17,624 nucleotides of DNA from Bacteroidales bacterium (GCA_004555955.1 SFJG01000038.1:1-17624); one strand, 5' to 3'; positions 1 to 8,176 are shown, counted from the stretch's first letter. Notes: generated by a model from the letters alone, not told the origin. Program-made: numbers and translations.

Positions 1-1475
1 AACTTCAAAGCCGTGCGCAAAGATACAAAAATAATTTCAGATCTGCGAAGCTTTTTCGCAAAAAATGACGATAATCGTGCAATTAAGTGCATTATGGGTG
101 TGATGGAACATATAAATATACGCTCCAGCCAGATTGGAGTAGAGAAGAAAGAGAACTGCAAGTTCACCACTTTGCAGGTACTCAACCTCCTCATGCTCTT
201 CCCGTTCTTCGTAGTCAAGAATGCGAGTCGATACTCCAACTCGTCCTTGAGTAAATTGTTCAATTGTGATAAAGACATGTTCTATCGTTTTATGAATGAT
301 GGCAACGTCAAGTGGCGCAAGTTACTATATGCAATGAATCTTCAGCTGATAAAGAAGATATCAAGCAGCACAACTGTTCATCATGACAAGCCAGTTTGTT
401 TGATTATTGATGATACTGATGCACCTAAGACTGGTATGACGACCGAACTCATAGGAAGAATCTGGTCTCATGTTCATCAAAAGAGCATCCTTGGTTATAA
501 GTGTCTGACCATGATGTTGTCCGATGGCGTTAGCCAGCTCTTTCTCGATTTCTCTCTTCATGGTGAGGAGGGAAAGGACAAGCAAAAGGTTCAGGGACTT
601 ACTGCTAAGCAACGCAAAGCTCGCTATACCGAGGACCACGAAGGGCAAGCGGTAAAAGAGCGTGTGGATGAATATCTGATGAAGAAGACTGACAAGGCCA
701 TAGATATGGTCAAGTATGCCATCAAGCGAGGTGTTCGCTTTGATTACTTGCTCGTAGATAGCTGGTTTACAAACACTAAGCTTGTGCGTTTCATTTCCAG
801 CAGACATATCAAGTGTCACCTGTTGGGCATGATTAAACTGGGCAAAACCAACTATGCAACGAAGCATGGTAAGATGAATGCCAAGCAAATCATCAAGCAC
901 CTGCAAAAGGAAAAGGCATGCAAACACAACAAAATACTTCGCTGTACCTATTGTACAATGGACGTTAAGTTGGATGGTGTGCCAGTCCGTTTGTTCTTTT
1001 GCAAACGAGGACGCAAGGGAAACTGGAATGGGTTGTTGACCACAGACCTTTCTCTTAGCTTCCTTGAAGCGTATCGTATTTATGCCAGACGATGGGCTAC
1101 CGAAGTTGCATACAAGGATTGCAAGACCTTGCTGAACTTTGGTAAATGCCAGTCTGTACATTTTGCCGCTCAAATTGCTAGCTTCACTTTGACAATGATG
1201 CAGTATAACATCTTGTGTACAGTGAAGAGATTTGAAGCGTATGAAACCATCGGTGGTCTCTTTACAGAGGTTACCAATGACACTCTCGAGTTGTCCGTAA
1301 CGGACAAGATATGGGCTATTATTTTGGACTTCGTTCTGGAAGCTGCAGAGCGTTACTCTATAGATGCCACAGAGTTACTGGCAGATTTCATCGAAAGTAA
1401 TCCTGTTGCCCATACGCTACGTAATATTTATAAACAAGCAAGTTGATATTTATTCACTTGCGAAACTTTAGTATT
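1..1475 (+). mobile_element. IS4-type insertion sequence, left end at or beyond the window edge
   Basis: One transposase gene fills almost the whole segment, as in a simple insertion sequence. Codon use is more AT-rich and lacks the frequent TCG/GAC codons of the neighbouring genes, which fits a recent arrival. The right boundary is not certain. A weak candidate terminal repeat pairs AAAG-n-CGCAA near positions 7-20 with the inverted sequence TTGCG-n-CTTT near 1458-1470. No target-site duplication can be checked because the left end is not in view. Confidence 0.55.
13..1446 (+). CDS. IS4-family DDE transposase
   Basis: This is a cut-and-paste transposase that would bind the ends of its own element and catalyse strand transfer. 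The catalytic triad is readable: D134 in the IDDTD stretch, D249 in LLVDSW, and E364. E364 lies in the IS4 signature Y-x2-R-x3-E-x6-K (Y357, R360, E364, K371), which matches exactly. At about 477 residues it has the usual length for the family, and the frame is unbroken, so it could be active. The start is uncertain: a GTG at 13 is used here, but the frame is open to the window edge and ATG codons at 94 and 103 are alternatives. The gene ends 106 bp before the next, unrelated gene. Family assignment is firm; the exact IS name is not recognised. Confidence 0.85.
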   Translation: MRKDTKIISDLRSFFAKNDDNRAIKCIMGVMEHINIRSSQIGVEKKENCKFTTLQVLNLLMLFPFFVVKNASRYSNSSLSKLFNCDKDMFYRFMNDGNVKWRKLLYAMNLQLIKKISSSTTVHHDKPVCLIIDDTDAPKTGMTTELIGRIWSHVHQKSILGYKCLTMMLSDGVSQLFLDFSLHGEEGKDKQKVQGLTAKQRKARYTEDHEGQAVKERVDEYLMKKTDKAIDMVKYAIKRGVRFDYLLVDSWFTNTKLVRFISSRHIKCHLLGMIKLGKTNYATKHGKMNAKQIIKHLQKEKACKHNKILRCTYCTMDVKLDGVPVRLFFCKRGRKGNWNGLLTTDLSLSFLEAYRIYARRWATEVAYKDCKTLLNFGKCQSVHFAAQIASFTLTMMQYNILCTVKRFEAYETIGGLFTEVTNDTLELSVTDKIWAIILDFVLEAAERYSIDATELLADFIESNPVAHTLRNIYKQAS

Positions 1476-1487
1476 TACTAATATTCA

Positions 1488-1519
1488 TTTGGTTTTGTTT
1501 TAAATTGTTTATACATTTG
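1488..1519 (+). promoter_or_regulatory. Bacteroidetes-type promoter of the secreted hydrolase gene
   Basis: TTTG at 1488-1491 and TACATTTG at 1512-1519 are separated by 20 nt, matching the -33 TTTG / -7 TAnnTTTG consensus of the Bacteroidetes primary sigma factor. It lies about 33 bp before the start codon and within about 45 bp of the transposase stop, so the insertion sequence may end just upstream of it or even supply it. Confidence 0.65.
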
Positions 1520-1552
1520 CAAGTTATGATAATCGTCTAACTTTAATTACTT

Positions 1553-4500
1553 ATGCGAAGAAACCTAATTACCTTAATTTTCTGTACCGTTTCGTTGTTG
1601 GCTTTTGCCAATACGGGCTTGTCGTTCAACACAAGCACTAAGAACGATTTGAACGTCAGTTATGCTGATGGCATTTATACTATAACCACCACCGGAACGG
1701 ACCCGCACATTGCTACCAACACTTTGTCGGCAACTCTTGGCATCGCCGAAGCAAAACTTGCTTTCCAATATCAATGCAGCGAAGATGTCAGCGACGTGCA
1801 GTTGTTTTTCGGCTCGCCGGAAACGGAAGCGCGCTCAGTGCACGTCAGCAATCTGCTTAAGAAGACTTCGTCGTGGACAACGGCAACAGTCAACATTGCC
1901 GCACAGAAGAAGTCGTTCGGCTGGGGTAATTCCGGCAACTATCTGCGTATGGATTTCGGCAACAAAAGCGGTGTAACTATCAAGATACGCTATCTCGGCA
2001 TCAACGGTCAAAATACAGTGAGCACTACCCAACGCAATGCCGAAGCAAACTCTGTTGCACGCTATCTGAGCACTCAATATCCTTCGGCGGTGACTAACGT
2101 TGAGGTTACAGCCGACAAAATCATCATCCAAGGCAAGACGGCATCGGCGGGCTGCAAGTTGATTGACGTTCGCGTCAACGGCTCGGCATCGCGGCTTACA
2201 AACTATGCCGACGTGTGCGCGCTTCCGCAAGGCGAATTCTCGGTAGAGACGGCTCGATATGCTGTCTACGACGGCGTTAAGTACGACCGTTTGCTGTCGA
2301 AATGGGCTATCATCGACGCTTCGCGCAACCTCAATTCGCATGCGCATTATGCCGACTACGTAGCGCCGATTCGTCAGGCTGAGCCGGGCGTGCTGAAGAG
2401 CAAAAAAGGCTTGGGCGGCATCTTCAACGTCAACCTTGGCGACATCCAACAGCTGGGACTCCATAGCGTGACTCTCAACATATTTTTCAGCGAGTTTATG
2501 CGCATGAACCGCGGAAAAGCTGACGACGTAGAGTATGTCTACAACGGACGAACTTACTACATCAATAAGGAGCGTCAACAGTATTATGACAACGTGATAA
2601 AAACGTGTGAAGACAACGGTGTGATAATTGCGGCAATCTTGCTCGCCAATCCTAACGAAGGCGAACCCGAATATGCCACAACGATGTGTCACCCCGAGTA
2701 TGGCGGCACGTCACCCTACACAATGCCTAACATAACCGATATGAATGGCATCAATGCCTATGCGGCAACCATCGACTACCTGGCAAATCGCTACTCGGTG
2801 AAGGGACAAGGTCGCATCCATCATTGGATTATGCATAACGAAGTGGACCAAAATAAATATTGGACAGACATGGGCGAGGGACAGCCACTACTTCGCTTTA
2901 TGGAGCACTACGAGCGGTCGATGCGCCTCGTGACGAACATCGTCCGCCAATACGACCCGAATGCCTACGTTTTAGGTTCATACACTTCGGCATGGACATC
3001 GACAAACGGCAACGGTGGCTTCGCACCCAAACAGATGATGGACTTAATGGTTTCGTTCAGCAACATCGAAGGCGACTTCCGTTGGGGTATCGCCTACCAC
3101 CCATACCCACAAAACTTCTACAAACCGGCGTTTTGGAGCGCCGACACCGGAGCAACTTATGCGGAGAACTCATCATTCTGCACGTTTAAAAACATGGAAG
3201 TAATTTCCGACTGGATGTTGCGTCCGGAGCATTATTATAAAGGTAAAGAAAAGCGTATCCTCTTCTTCTCCGAAAACGGTGTCAACTCGCTGCAAGACAC
3301 TCAGTCGCAACTTGCCGTGCAAGCCGCCGGAGCTGCTTGGGCGTGGAAGAAAGTTGTACACAACCCGGGCATCGATGCCGTTATGTGGCATAACTGGTTC
3401 GACAACCCATCAGAAGACGGTCTGCACCTCGGTCTACGCGACAAAGACCTTAACCCCAAGCCGGTATGGTACGTTTGGCAAGCAGCAGGAACCGACAAAG
3501 AGTCGAGCGTGCTCGACCAATATCTGTCGACCATCGGCATCAGCAGTTGGAACCAAATCTACAACGCCGTAGCGGTTGTCGGCAACGAATCGCAACGCTT
3601 CAACCCCGTGCTGTCGACTTGCACCGATGCGACAGGCTCTTACGACAGCAACTACCAGTCGTATAAATTCGTGACAACCGGCGGCGACCCGCAATTCCAA
3701 ACCGAGGCTTGCACGACGGCTTTATCGACCAATTCGAACGTGTTGTCGTTTGAATATAAGTTAGACAAGGCTGTCAGCGACTTCCAGGTATTCTTCTCGC
3801 CGATGGCAGAAGAGGTGCGCTCATTGGTAGTGTCGCTGCCGGCAACGTCGGAATGGCGTCGAGTATACATCGACATCACCAACTTCCGCTCGGTATACGG
3901 ATGGGGAGGCAGCGGCAGTTTCTTGCGCTTCGACCCATGCCGCGCTTCAGGCTACACAATGCAGATACGACACATCTGCGTCAACAGCGGAGAGATAGAA
4001 GACGCAGCATTGCTCGGCATTTCATCGACAGAGAAGGCTAATTGCAATCTTACCATCGACGGTCAGAGCGGCGTGGCTACGGCTACGTCCACGGCTTCCG
4101 ACCCCAATATCTACACCACAAAACTATCTACCAACCTTTCCGAAAAGGCCACGAAACTGATGTTCGACTACCAACTGTCGACGGCTTCGACGATGCAAAT
4201 ATTCTTCCTCGACTACGCCGGCGAAGCTCGTTCGTTGCGCTTTGCACTTCCTGCCGCAACGACCTGGACTCGCAAAACCGTCGACATATCATCGATACTC
4301 AAAAACCACGGCTGGGGTTTCGAAGGCGACTACTTGCGAATCGACCCGGCAGAAGCTTCGGGCGTAACGTTCAAGATTCGCAACGTGTCGGTCAACAGCG
4401 GCGAATACACCTCCGACCACAACATTTTGCTCGATAATGCCAACACCAACCAGCTGTCGCTTTCGCGTAGCGCCAATCCGACGCCCTGGGATGTCGACAT

Positions 4501-5086
4501 AAATTACGGCTCCGTTCCGTCATACTACTATTGGACACTTTGCACCACCGGTACCGACCCGTATCTCAACACGACACGTATCGACAAGAACCTCAACGAC
4601 GATGCAACAAAACTCTACTTCGAGTATAAGGCAACCGCCGACGTATCGCCGTTCGAAGTATACCTGCTCGACCCGGAAACGGCACAACGTACGCAGCGCT
4701 TCGATGGCATCATGCCCGCAACAAACGAATGGACTCCCGTAACCATCGACTTGACCAACCTGCGCAACACTTACGGCTGGGGGTTGGCAGGCAACCGCCT
4801 GCGCCTCGACTTCGGCTCGGCGAAGGGCAACACCATCAACGTGCGCTATCTGACAATCTACAATGGTGATAAACCGGTCAGCAGCGTCGACGCATTGCCA
4901 CGTGGCGGATTGAGCATTGTGGGCACTGTCGGTGGCGCGTGGATTCGCACAGACAGTCGTTGCAGCGTGACGTTCTTCAACGTCACCGGCTCGGCAGTTC
5001 GCACGGTTGAGGCTGACGGCAACACGTTCGTGTCGCTCGCTCGCGGCATCTACATCGTCGACGGCAAAAAGGTGATTGTGCGCTAA
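1553..5086 (+). CDS. Secreted DUF5722-like glycoside hydrolase-like protein with four beta-sandwich modules and T9SS-type tail
   Basis: A signal peptide (about residues 1-19) is followed by one module of about 125 residues, a TIM-barrel-like region (about 230-650), three more copies of the module (about 697-812, 829-952, 975-1105) and a tail of about 60 residues ending in GIYIVDGKKVIVR. The modules share a GWG-x2-G-x2-LR-x-D core followed by a strand ending in NG or NSG; they look like carbohydrate-binding or adhesive beta-sandwiches. In the barrel, N429-E430 (HNEVD) and E574 (FSENG) sit where clan GH-A enzymes carry the acid/base and nucleophile, 144 residues apart. The family resembles DUF5722; this is recognised from memory and the substrate is unknown. 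The tail resembles a type IX secretion sorting domain, so the protein is probably exported and surface-attached. It is monocistronic, between its own promoter and terminator. No SusC/SusD pair is in view. Confidence 0.75.
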   Translation: MRRNLITLIFCTVSLLAFANTGLSFNTSTKNDLNVSYADGIYTITTTGTDPHIATNTLSATLGIAEAKLAFQYQCSEDVSDVQLFFGSPETEARSVHVSNLLKKTSSWTTATVNIAAQKKSFGWGNSGNYLRMDFGNKSGVTIKIRYLGINGQNTVSTTQRNAEANSVARYLSTQYPSAVTNVEVTADKIIIQGKTASAGCKLIDVRVNGSASRLTNYADVCALPQGEFSVETARYAVYDGVKYDRLLSKWAIIDASRNLNSHAHYADYVAPIRQAEPGVLKSKKGLGGIFNVNLGDIQQLGLHSVTLNIFFSEFMRMNRGKADDVEYVYNGRTYYINKERQQYYDNVIKTCEDNGVIIAAILLANPNEGEPEYATTMCHPEYGGTSPYTMPNITDMNGINAYAATIDYLANRYSVKGQGRIHHWIMHNEVDQNKYWTDMGEGQPLLRFMEHYERSMRLVTNIVRQYDPNAYVLGSYTSAWTSTNGNGGFAPKQMMDLMVSFSNIEGDFRWGIAYHPYPQNFYKPAFWSADTGATYAENSSFCTFKNMEVISDWMLRPEHYYKGKEKRILFFSENGVNSLQDTQSQLAVQAAGAAWAWKKVVHNPGIDAVMWHNWFDNPSEDGLHLGLRDKDLNPKPVWYVWQAAGTDKESSVLDQYLSTIGISSWNQIYNAVAVVGNESQRFNPVLSTCTDATGSYDSNYQSYKFVTTGGDPQFQTEACTTALSTNSNVLSFEYKLDKAVSDFQVFFSPMAEEVRSLVVSLPATSEWRRVYIDITNFRSVYGWGGSGSFLRFDPCRASGYTMQIRHICVNSGEIEDAALLGISSTEKANCNLTIDGQSGVATATSTASDPNIYTTKLSTNLSEKATKLMFDYQLSTASTMQIFFLDYAGEARSLRFALPAATTWTRKTVDISSILKNHGWGFEGDYLRIDPAEASGVTFKIRNVSVNSGEYTSDHNILLDNANTNQLSLSRSANPTPWDVDINYGSVPSYYYWTLCTTGTDPYLNTTRIDKNLNDDATKLYFEYKATADVSPFEVYLLDPETAQRTQRFDGIMPATNEWTPVTIDLTNLRNTYGWGLAGNRLRLDFGSAKGNTINVRYLTIYNGDKPVSSVDALPRGGLSIVGTVGGAWIRTDSRCSVTFFNVTGSAVRTVEADGNTFVSLARGIYIVDGKKVIVR

Positions 5087-5107
5087 CGTTAAACACTGAA
5101 CATTTCT

Positions 5108-5146
5108 CGGGAGGACACGCCTTAGACGCGCGTCCTCCCGTTTTTT
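5108..5146 (+). terminator. Intrinsic terminator after the secreted hydrolase gene
   Basis: A 9-bp GC-rich stem CGGGAGGAC / GTCCTCCCG (5108-5116 with 5132-5140), extendable inward past one mismatch, is followed directly by TTTTTT. It lies 21 bp after the stop codon. Confidence 0.9.
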
Positions 5147-5219
5147 ATCTTTTCCCGAGGAAAGCCCAAAAATTCACTATTTTTATCACTAATTGTGTGC
5201 GAAAATTGCGATTTATGTT

Positions 5220-5227
5220 TATATTTG
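5220..5227 (+). promoter_or_regulatory. Possible -7 element at the edge of the first palindrome
   Basis: TATATTTG matches TAnnTTTG and runs into the first repeat copy. No good TTTG lies at the expected 19-20 nt upstream. A related CATATTTG occurs at 5402-5409, just before the Rpn-type gene, also without a clear -33 partner. Either could start transcription of that gene; only the -7 match supports this. Confidence 0.35.
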
Positions 5228-5400
5228 CGGACAGTCTTATTGCTTACGCACCGCGCACCGGACTTCGTCCGACGTTCGCTATAAGCTGACTCGCGAATAT
5301 TCATTTTTCGTATTTGCGGACAGTCTTATTGCTTACGCACCGCGCACCGGACTTCGTCCGACGTTCGCTATAAGCTGACTCGCGAATATTCAAATTTTCG
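5222..5400. repeat. Two tandem copies of an 89-bp palindromic element
   Basis: Positions 5222-5303 and 5311-5392 are identical over 82 bp; the period is 89 bp. Inside each copy an imperfect palindrome (5224-5297 and 5313-5386) can fold. The outer arms are TTTGCG and CGCGAA, the middle arms CTTAT-n-GC-n-ACG and CGT-n-GC-n-ATAAG, and the apex is CGGAC-TTC-GTCCG. The GAATATTC tail is also self-complementary. Each copy begins with TATTTGC, and a third TATTTGC follows at 5404, so the duplication may have arisen through that short homology. The block fills most of the 286 bp between the terminator and the Rpn-type gene and has no coding content. Confidence 0.9.
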
Positions 5401-5432
5401 TCATATTTGCATATAGTAAAACGGATTCTCTT

Positions 5433-6347
5433 ATGAGTGAGATTGAGGATAAATACATTAGCTTGCTGACCGATTTCGGGTTTAAGCGGATTTTCGGGAC
5501 CGATTTGAACAAGGATTTGTTAATCGGTTTCCTGAACGCATTGTTTGAAGGTTCGCACGTGATAACCGATGTTAAGTATCTCAACACCGAGCATTTGGGT
5601 GACATTCACTCGGAGCGCAAGGCGATTTTCGACGTCTATTGCGAGACCGAAAATGGCGAGAAGTTTATAGTTGAGATGCAGAATGCGTTTCAAGAGTTCT
5701 TCAAAGACCGTTCGCTGTTCTATTCCACATTCCCGATTCGCGAACAGGGAGCGAAGGGGTCAGACTGGGATTTCCACCTCAATCACGTCTATACGATAGC
5801 GTTGCTCAATTTCGATATGCGCGAACCGGCATTCGACAGCGACCAACTAAGCCACACCGTAAAGCTCTGCGACACCTGTACTCACAAAGTTTTCTACGAC
5901 AAACTTGATTTTATTTATGTTGAGATAGTCAAGTTTAATAAATCGGTAGACGAACTCGACACGACGCTTGATAAGTGGCTATATGTGTTGAAAAACCTGT
6001 CGCGACTCGACCGTCAGCCGCAGTCGCTTCGCGACAAAGTGTTCGACCGATTGTTCACACAGGCGGAAATTGCCACGTTCAATCCGCAAGAACTTCGTGA
6101 ATATGAAGACAGCCGCAAGGCGTATCGCGACCTTAAGAACAGCCTCGACACCGCCATGCGCGAAGGCATCGAAAAAGGTCGCGCGGAAGGTCGTGCCGAG
6201 GGCCGAGCAGAAGGTCGTGCCGAGGGCGAAAAAGCGAAATCAATAGCGATAGCCAAGAAAATGAAGGCAATGGGACTTGATGACGATACAATTATGCAAG
6301 CCACCGGTCTCACAGACTCCGACATGTCTGCGGTTTGCAATGAGTAG
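5433..6347 (+). CDS. Rpn family recombination-promoting nuclease / putative transposase (PD-(D/E)XK)
   Basis: The N-terminus (DKYISLLTDFGFKRIFG) and the NKDLLIGFLNALF stretch are typical of the Rpn/PDDEXK_2 family, whose founding members are DNA endonucleases that raise recombination. The nuclease core is visible as D67 in IFDVYC and E81-x-Q83 in VEMQN, the E-x-Q variant of the PD-(D/E)XK site. The C-terminal third is charged and contains four GRAE tetrapeptides (residues 249-264) followed by a helical tail; such low-complexity repeats are common in this family. The length of 304 residues is normal. The ATG at 5433 fits the family N-terminus. The gene stands alone behind two tandem palindromes and before a tRNA gene. 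Whether it is mobile or has a host role cannot be told from the sequence. Confidence 0.85.
   Translation: MSEIEDKYISLLTDFGFKRIFGTDLNKDLLIGFLNALFEGSHVITDVKYLNTEHLGDIHSERKAIFDVYCETENGEKFIVEMQNAFQEFFKDRSLFYSTFPIREQGAKGSDWDFHLNHVYTIALLNFDMREPAFDSDQLSHTVKLCDTCTHKVFYDKLDFIYVEIVKFNKSVDELDTTLDKWLYVLKNLSRLDRQPQSLRDKVFDRLFTQAEIATFNPQELREYEDSRKAYRDLKNSLDTAMREGIEKGRAEGRAEGRAEGRAEGEKAKSIAIAKKMKAMGLDDDTIMQATGLTDSDMSAVCNE
6177..6224 (+). repeat. Four 12-bp coding repeats (GRAE x4) in the Rpn-type gene
   Basis: Four in-frame 12-bp units encode Gly-Arg-Ala-Glu. Units two and four are identical at DNA level. Gain or loss of units would keep the frame, so the tract may vary in length between strains. Confidence 0.85.
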
Positions 6348-6431
6348 CGCGTCATTGCGTCGATGATTTTGTTTTTTAGAGGAAAATTTTTCATTTTCTG
6401 TTTAAAAAAAATTATTTTTTTTGGCGAAAGA

Positions 6432-6463
6432 TTTGGTCAGTTTCAAAATTCGCCTTACCTTTG
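6432..6463 (+). promoter_or_regulatory. Promoter of the tRNA-Lys gene
   Basis: TTTG at 6432-6435 and TACCTTTG at 6456-6463 with a 20-nt spacer match the Bacteroidetes consensus; the tRNA begins 23 nt further on. An AT-rich run lies upstream. Confidence 0.85.
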
Positions 6464-6485
6464 CAACCGAATTCGACGAAGAATT

Positions 6486-6558
6486 GACTCCGTAGCTCAG
6501 TTGGTAGAGCAAATGACTCTTAATCATTGGGTCGAGAGTTCGAGCCTCTCCGGGGTCA
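6486..6558 (+). tRNA. tRNA-Lys (anticodon CTT)
   Basis: A full cloverleaf can be drawn. The acceptor stem is GACTCCG/CGGGGTC with one G-T pair. The D arm is GCTC/GAGC around AGTTGGTA. The anticodon stem is AATGA/TCATT with loop CTCTTAA and anticodon CTT at 6519-6521. The T arm is GAGAG/CTCTC around TTCGAGC. The discriminator base is A6558. CCA is not encoded. The tRNA reads AAG codons and is transcribed alone between its own promoter and terminator. Confidence 0.97.
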
Positions 6559-6560
6559 CA

Positions 6561-6590
6561 AAACGACTGCAACACAGCAGTCGTTTTTTT
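6561..6590 (+). terminator. Intrinsic terminator of tRNA-Lys
   Basis: Stem AACGACTGC / GCAGTCGTT (6562-6570 with 6577-6585), loop AACACA, followed by a T run to 6590. It begins three bases after the tRNA. Confidence 0.93.
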
Positions 6591-6608
6591 GTTTATAAGG
6601 TACGAGGA

Positions 6609-6681
6609 ACGGCTTCGCCGTGGTTAGAGGTTAGCGGTTAAAGAATCTTGTCTATAACCAATAACCACCGCCTATGGCGGT
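6609..6681. repeat. Compound hairpin element (two short hairpins around an inverted repeat)
   Basis: ACGGC-TTC-GCCGT (6609-6621) and ACCGCC-TAT-GGCGGT (6667-6681) flank an inverted repeat, GTGGTTA-n2-GGTTA (6620-6633) with TAACC-n2-TAACCAC (6655-6668). GGTTA occurs three times in 7-bp steps at 6622-6640. The layout resembles a small non-autonomous or REP/BIME-like element. No reading frame here looks real. Confidence 0.6.
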
Positions 6682-6696
6682 TTTAGTCGGTTTCGC

Positions 6697-6727
6697 TTTG
6701 ATTTTCGCCCTATTTGCATTACTTTTG
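6697..6727 (+). promoter_or_regulatory. Promoter of the kinase-RapZ / nucleotidyltransferase operon
   Basis: TTTG at 6697-6700 and TACTTTTG at 6720-6727 with a 19-nt spacer match the consensus. The start codon chosen at 6749 lies 21 nt downstream, which also shows that the upstream in-frame ATG at 6674 cannot be the start. Confidence 0.75.
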
Positions 6728-6748
6728 CTATCTCAATCCACAACAATT

Positions 6749-8176
6749 ATGACAAAAGTATTAGAAGACCTCTATCAACAATACACGGGACAGCACCCGA
6801 CAGACGTTGTCGAACTCCCTTCGTCAGGCTCTAACCGCCGCTATTTCCGCCTCAGCGGCCCGCTCTCAATCATCGGTGTGATAGGCACTTGCCGCGAAGA
6901 AAACGAGGCTTTCCTATATATGGCTCGCCACTTCTACAACAAAGGTTTGCCCGTGCCGAAGGTGTTTGCTCAATCGCCCGACGGCATGGCTTACATCCAA
7001 GAAGACCTTGGCGACGCGCTGCTCTTTAACGTTATCGAAAAGGGCCGCAAAACCAGCGTGTTCAGCGAAGAAGAAAAGGTGATTCTCAAAAAAACGATAC
7101 GCCAACTTCCGGAAATTCAATTTCGCGCCACCGACGATTTCGACTTCTCAAAATGCTACCCGGCAGCACAGTTCGACGCTCGCTCTATCCGCTGGGACCT
7201 CAACTACTTCAAATATTGCTTCCTGAAAGCCACCGGACTCGAGTTTTTGGAAGACCGTCTCGAAGACGACTTCCAGGCAATGACCGACGTGCTGCTCAGT
7301 GGCGACTGCAACGCATTTATGTATCGCGATTTCCAGTCGCGCAACGTGATGATTCGCGACGGAGAGCCTTGCTTTATCGACTTCCAAGGCGGCAGACGCG
7401 GCCCGTTCTACTACGACGTGGCTTCATTCCTGTGGCAAGCAAAAGCCAACTTCCCGGACAGCCTGCGCCACGAACTTATCGAAGAATATCTCGACTCGCT
7501 TCGCCGTTACGTCGACATCGACCGCGACTCTTTCTACGCACGGCTGCGCCATTTCGTGCTCTTCCGCACTCTGCAAGTGCTTGGAGCTTACGGTTTTCGC
7601 GGTTATTTCGAGAAAAAGCCACACTTCATACAGAGCGTTCCCTTTGCCATCGAAAATCTCCGCAACTTGCTTGCCGAGCCCTATCCCGAATATCCCTACC
7701 TCGACCAAATGCTCCGTGAGCTGGTCAACATGAAGCAATTCACCGACGACTTGAGCCGACGTACGCTGACAGTCAAAGTGATGAGTTTCGCCTATAAGAA
7801 AGGCATTCCAAACGACACGACGGGCAATGGTGGCGGTTTCGTTTTCGACTGCCGCGCCGTAAACAATCCCGGCAAATATGAGCGTTATAAACCCTACACC
7901 GGACTCGACCAACAGGTTATAAAATTCTTGGAAGAAGACGGCGAAATCATCGACTTCCTTACCCATGCGTATGCACTGGTCGACGCATCGGTTAAACGCT
8001 ATATGGAGCGCGGTTTCACCAACTTGATGGTTTGCTTCGGATGCACCGGAGGTCAACATCGCTCGGTCTACTCCGCTCAACATATGGCTGAACACATCAA
8101 CAAAACGTTCAACGTAAAGGTAGAACTCGTCCACCGCGAACAAAACATTGAGCAAACTTTTAAAGCACGTTTTTAG
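6749..8176 (+). CDS. AmgK-like amino sugar kinase fused to a RapZ C-terminal domain
   Basis: The 475-residue protein has two parts. The first (about residues 1-330) is an aminoglycoside-phosphotransferase fold kinase: a YIQEDLGD hinge, the catalytic loop YRDFQSRN with D194 and N199, and the metal-binding D211 in FIDFQGG. AmgK proteins of this fold phosphorylate the anomeric position of MurNAc/GlcNAc using ATP. The second part (about 345-475) carries CFGCTGGQHRSV (431-440 region), the hallmark of the RapZ C-terminal domain, which in E. coli RapZ binds glucosamine-6-phosphate. The RapZ P-loop N-terminal domain is absent. The start at 6749 is chosen because the frame upstream encodes promoter and hairpin sequence. 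A MurU-like gene follows 3 bp after the stop, which supports a role in cell-wall sugar recycling. The kinase substrate is inferred, not shown. Confidence 0.8.
   Translation: MTKVLEDLYQQYTGQHPTDVVELPSSGSNRRYFRLSGPLSIIGVIGTCREENEAFLYMARHFYNKGLPVPKVFAQSPDGMAYIQEDLGDALLFNVIEKGRKTSVFSEEEKVILKKTIRQLPEIQFRATDDFDFSKCYPAAQFDARSIRWDLNYFKYCFLKATGLEFLEDRLEDDFQAMTDVLLSGDCNAFMYRDFQSRNVMIRDGEPCFIDFQGGRRGPFYYDVASFLWQAKANFPDSLRHELIEEYLDSLRRYVDIDRDSFYARLRHFVLFRTLQVLGAYGFRGYFEKKPHFIQSVPFAIENLRNLLAEPYPEYPYLDQMLRELVNMKQFTDDLSRRTLTVKVMSFAYKKGIPNDTTGNGGGFVFDCRAVNNPGKYERYKPYTGLDQQVIKFLEEDGEIIDFLTHAYALVDASVKRYMERGFTNLMVCFGCTGGQHRSVYSAQHMAEHINKTFNVKVELVHREQNIEQTFKARF

Noticed and set aside
6486..6590. Possible integration site at the tRNA-Lys 3' end.
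   Set aside because: No integrase gene is present and no repeat of the tRNA 3' end was seen elsewhere in the window.
6363..6641. An open frame running through tRNA-Lys.
   Set aside because: It overlaps a complete tRNA, its promoter and its terminator; it is a chance frame.
6674..6748. An in-frame ATG at 6674 would add 25 hydrophobic residues to the kinase-RapZ protein.
   Set aside because: This stretch contains the hairpin element and a well-matched promoter (6697-6727), so it is upstream DNA, not a signal peptide.
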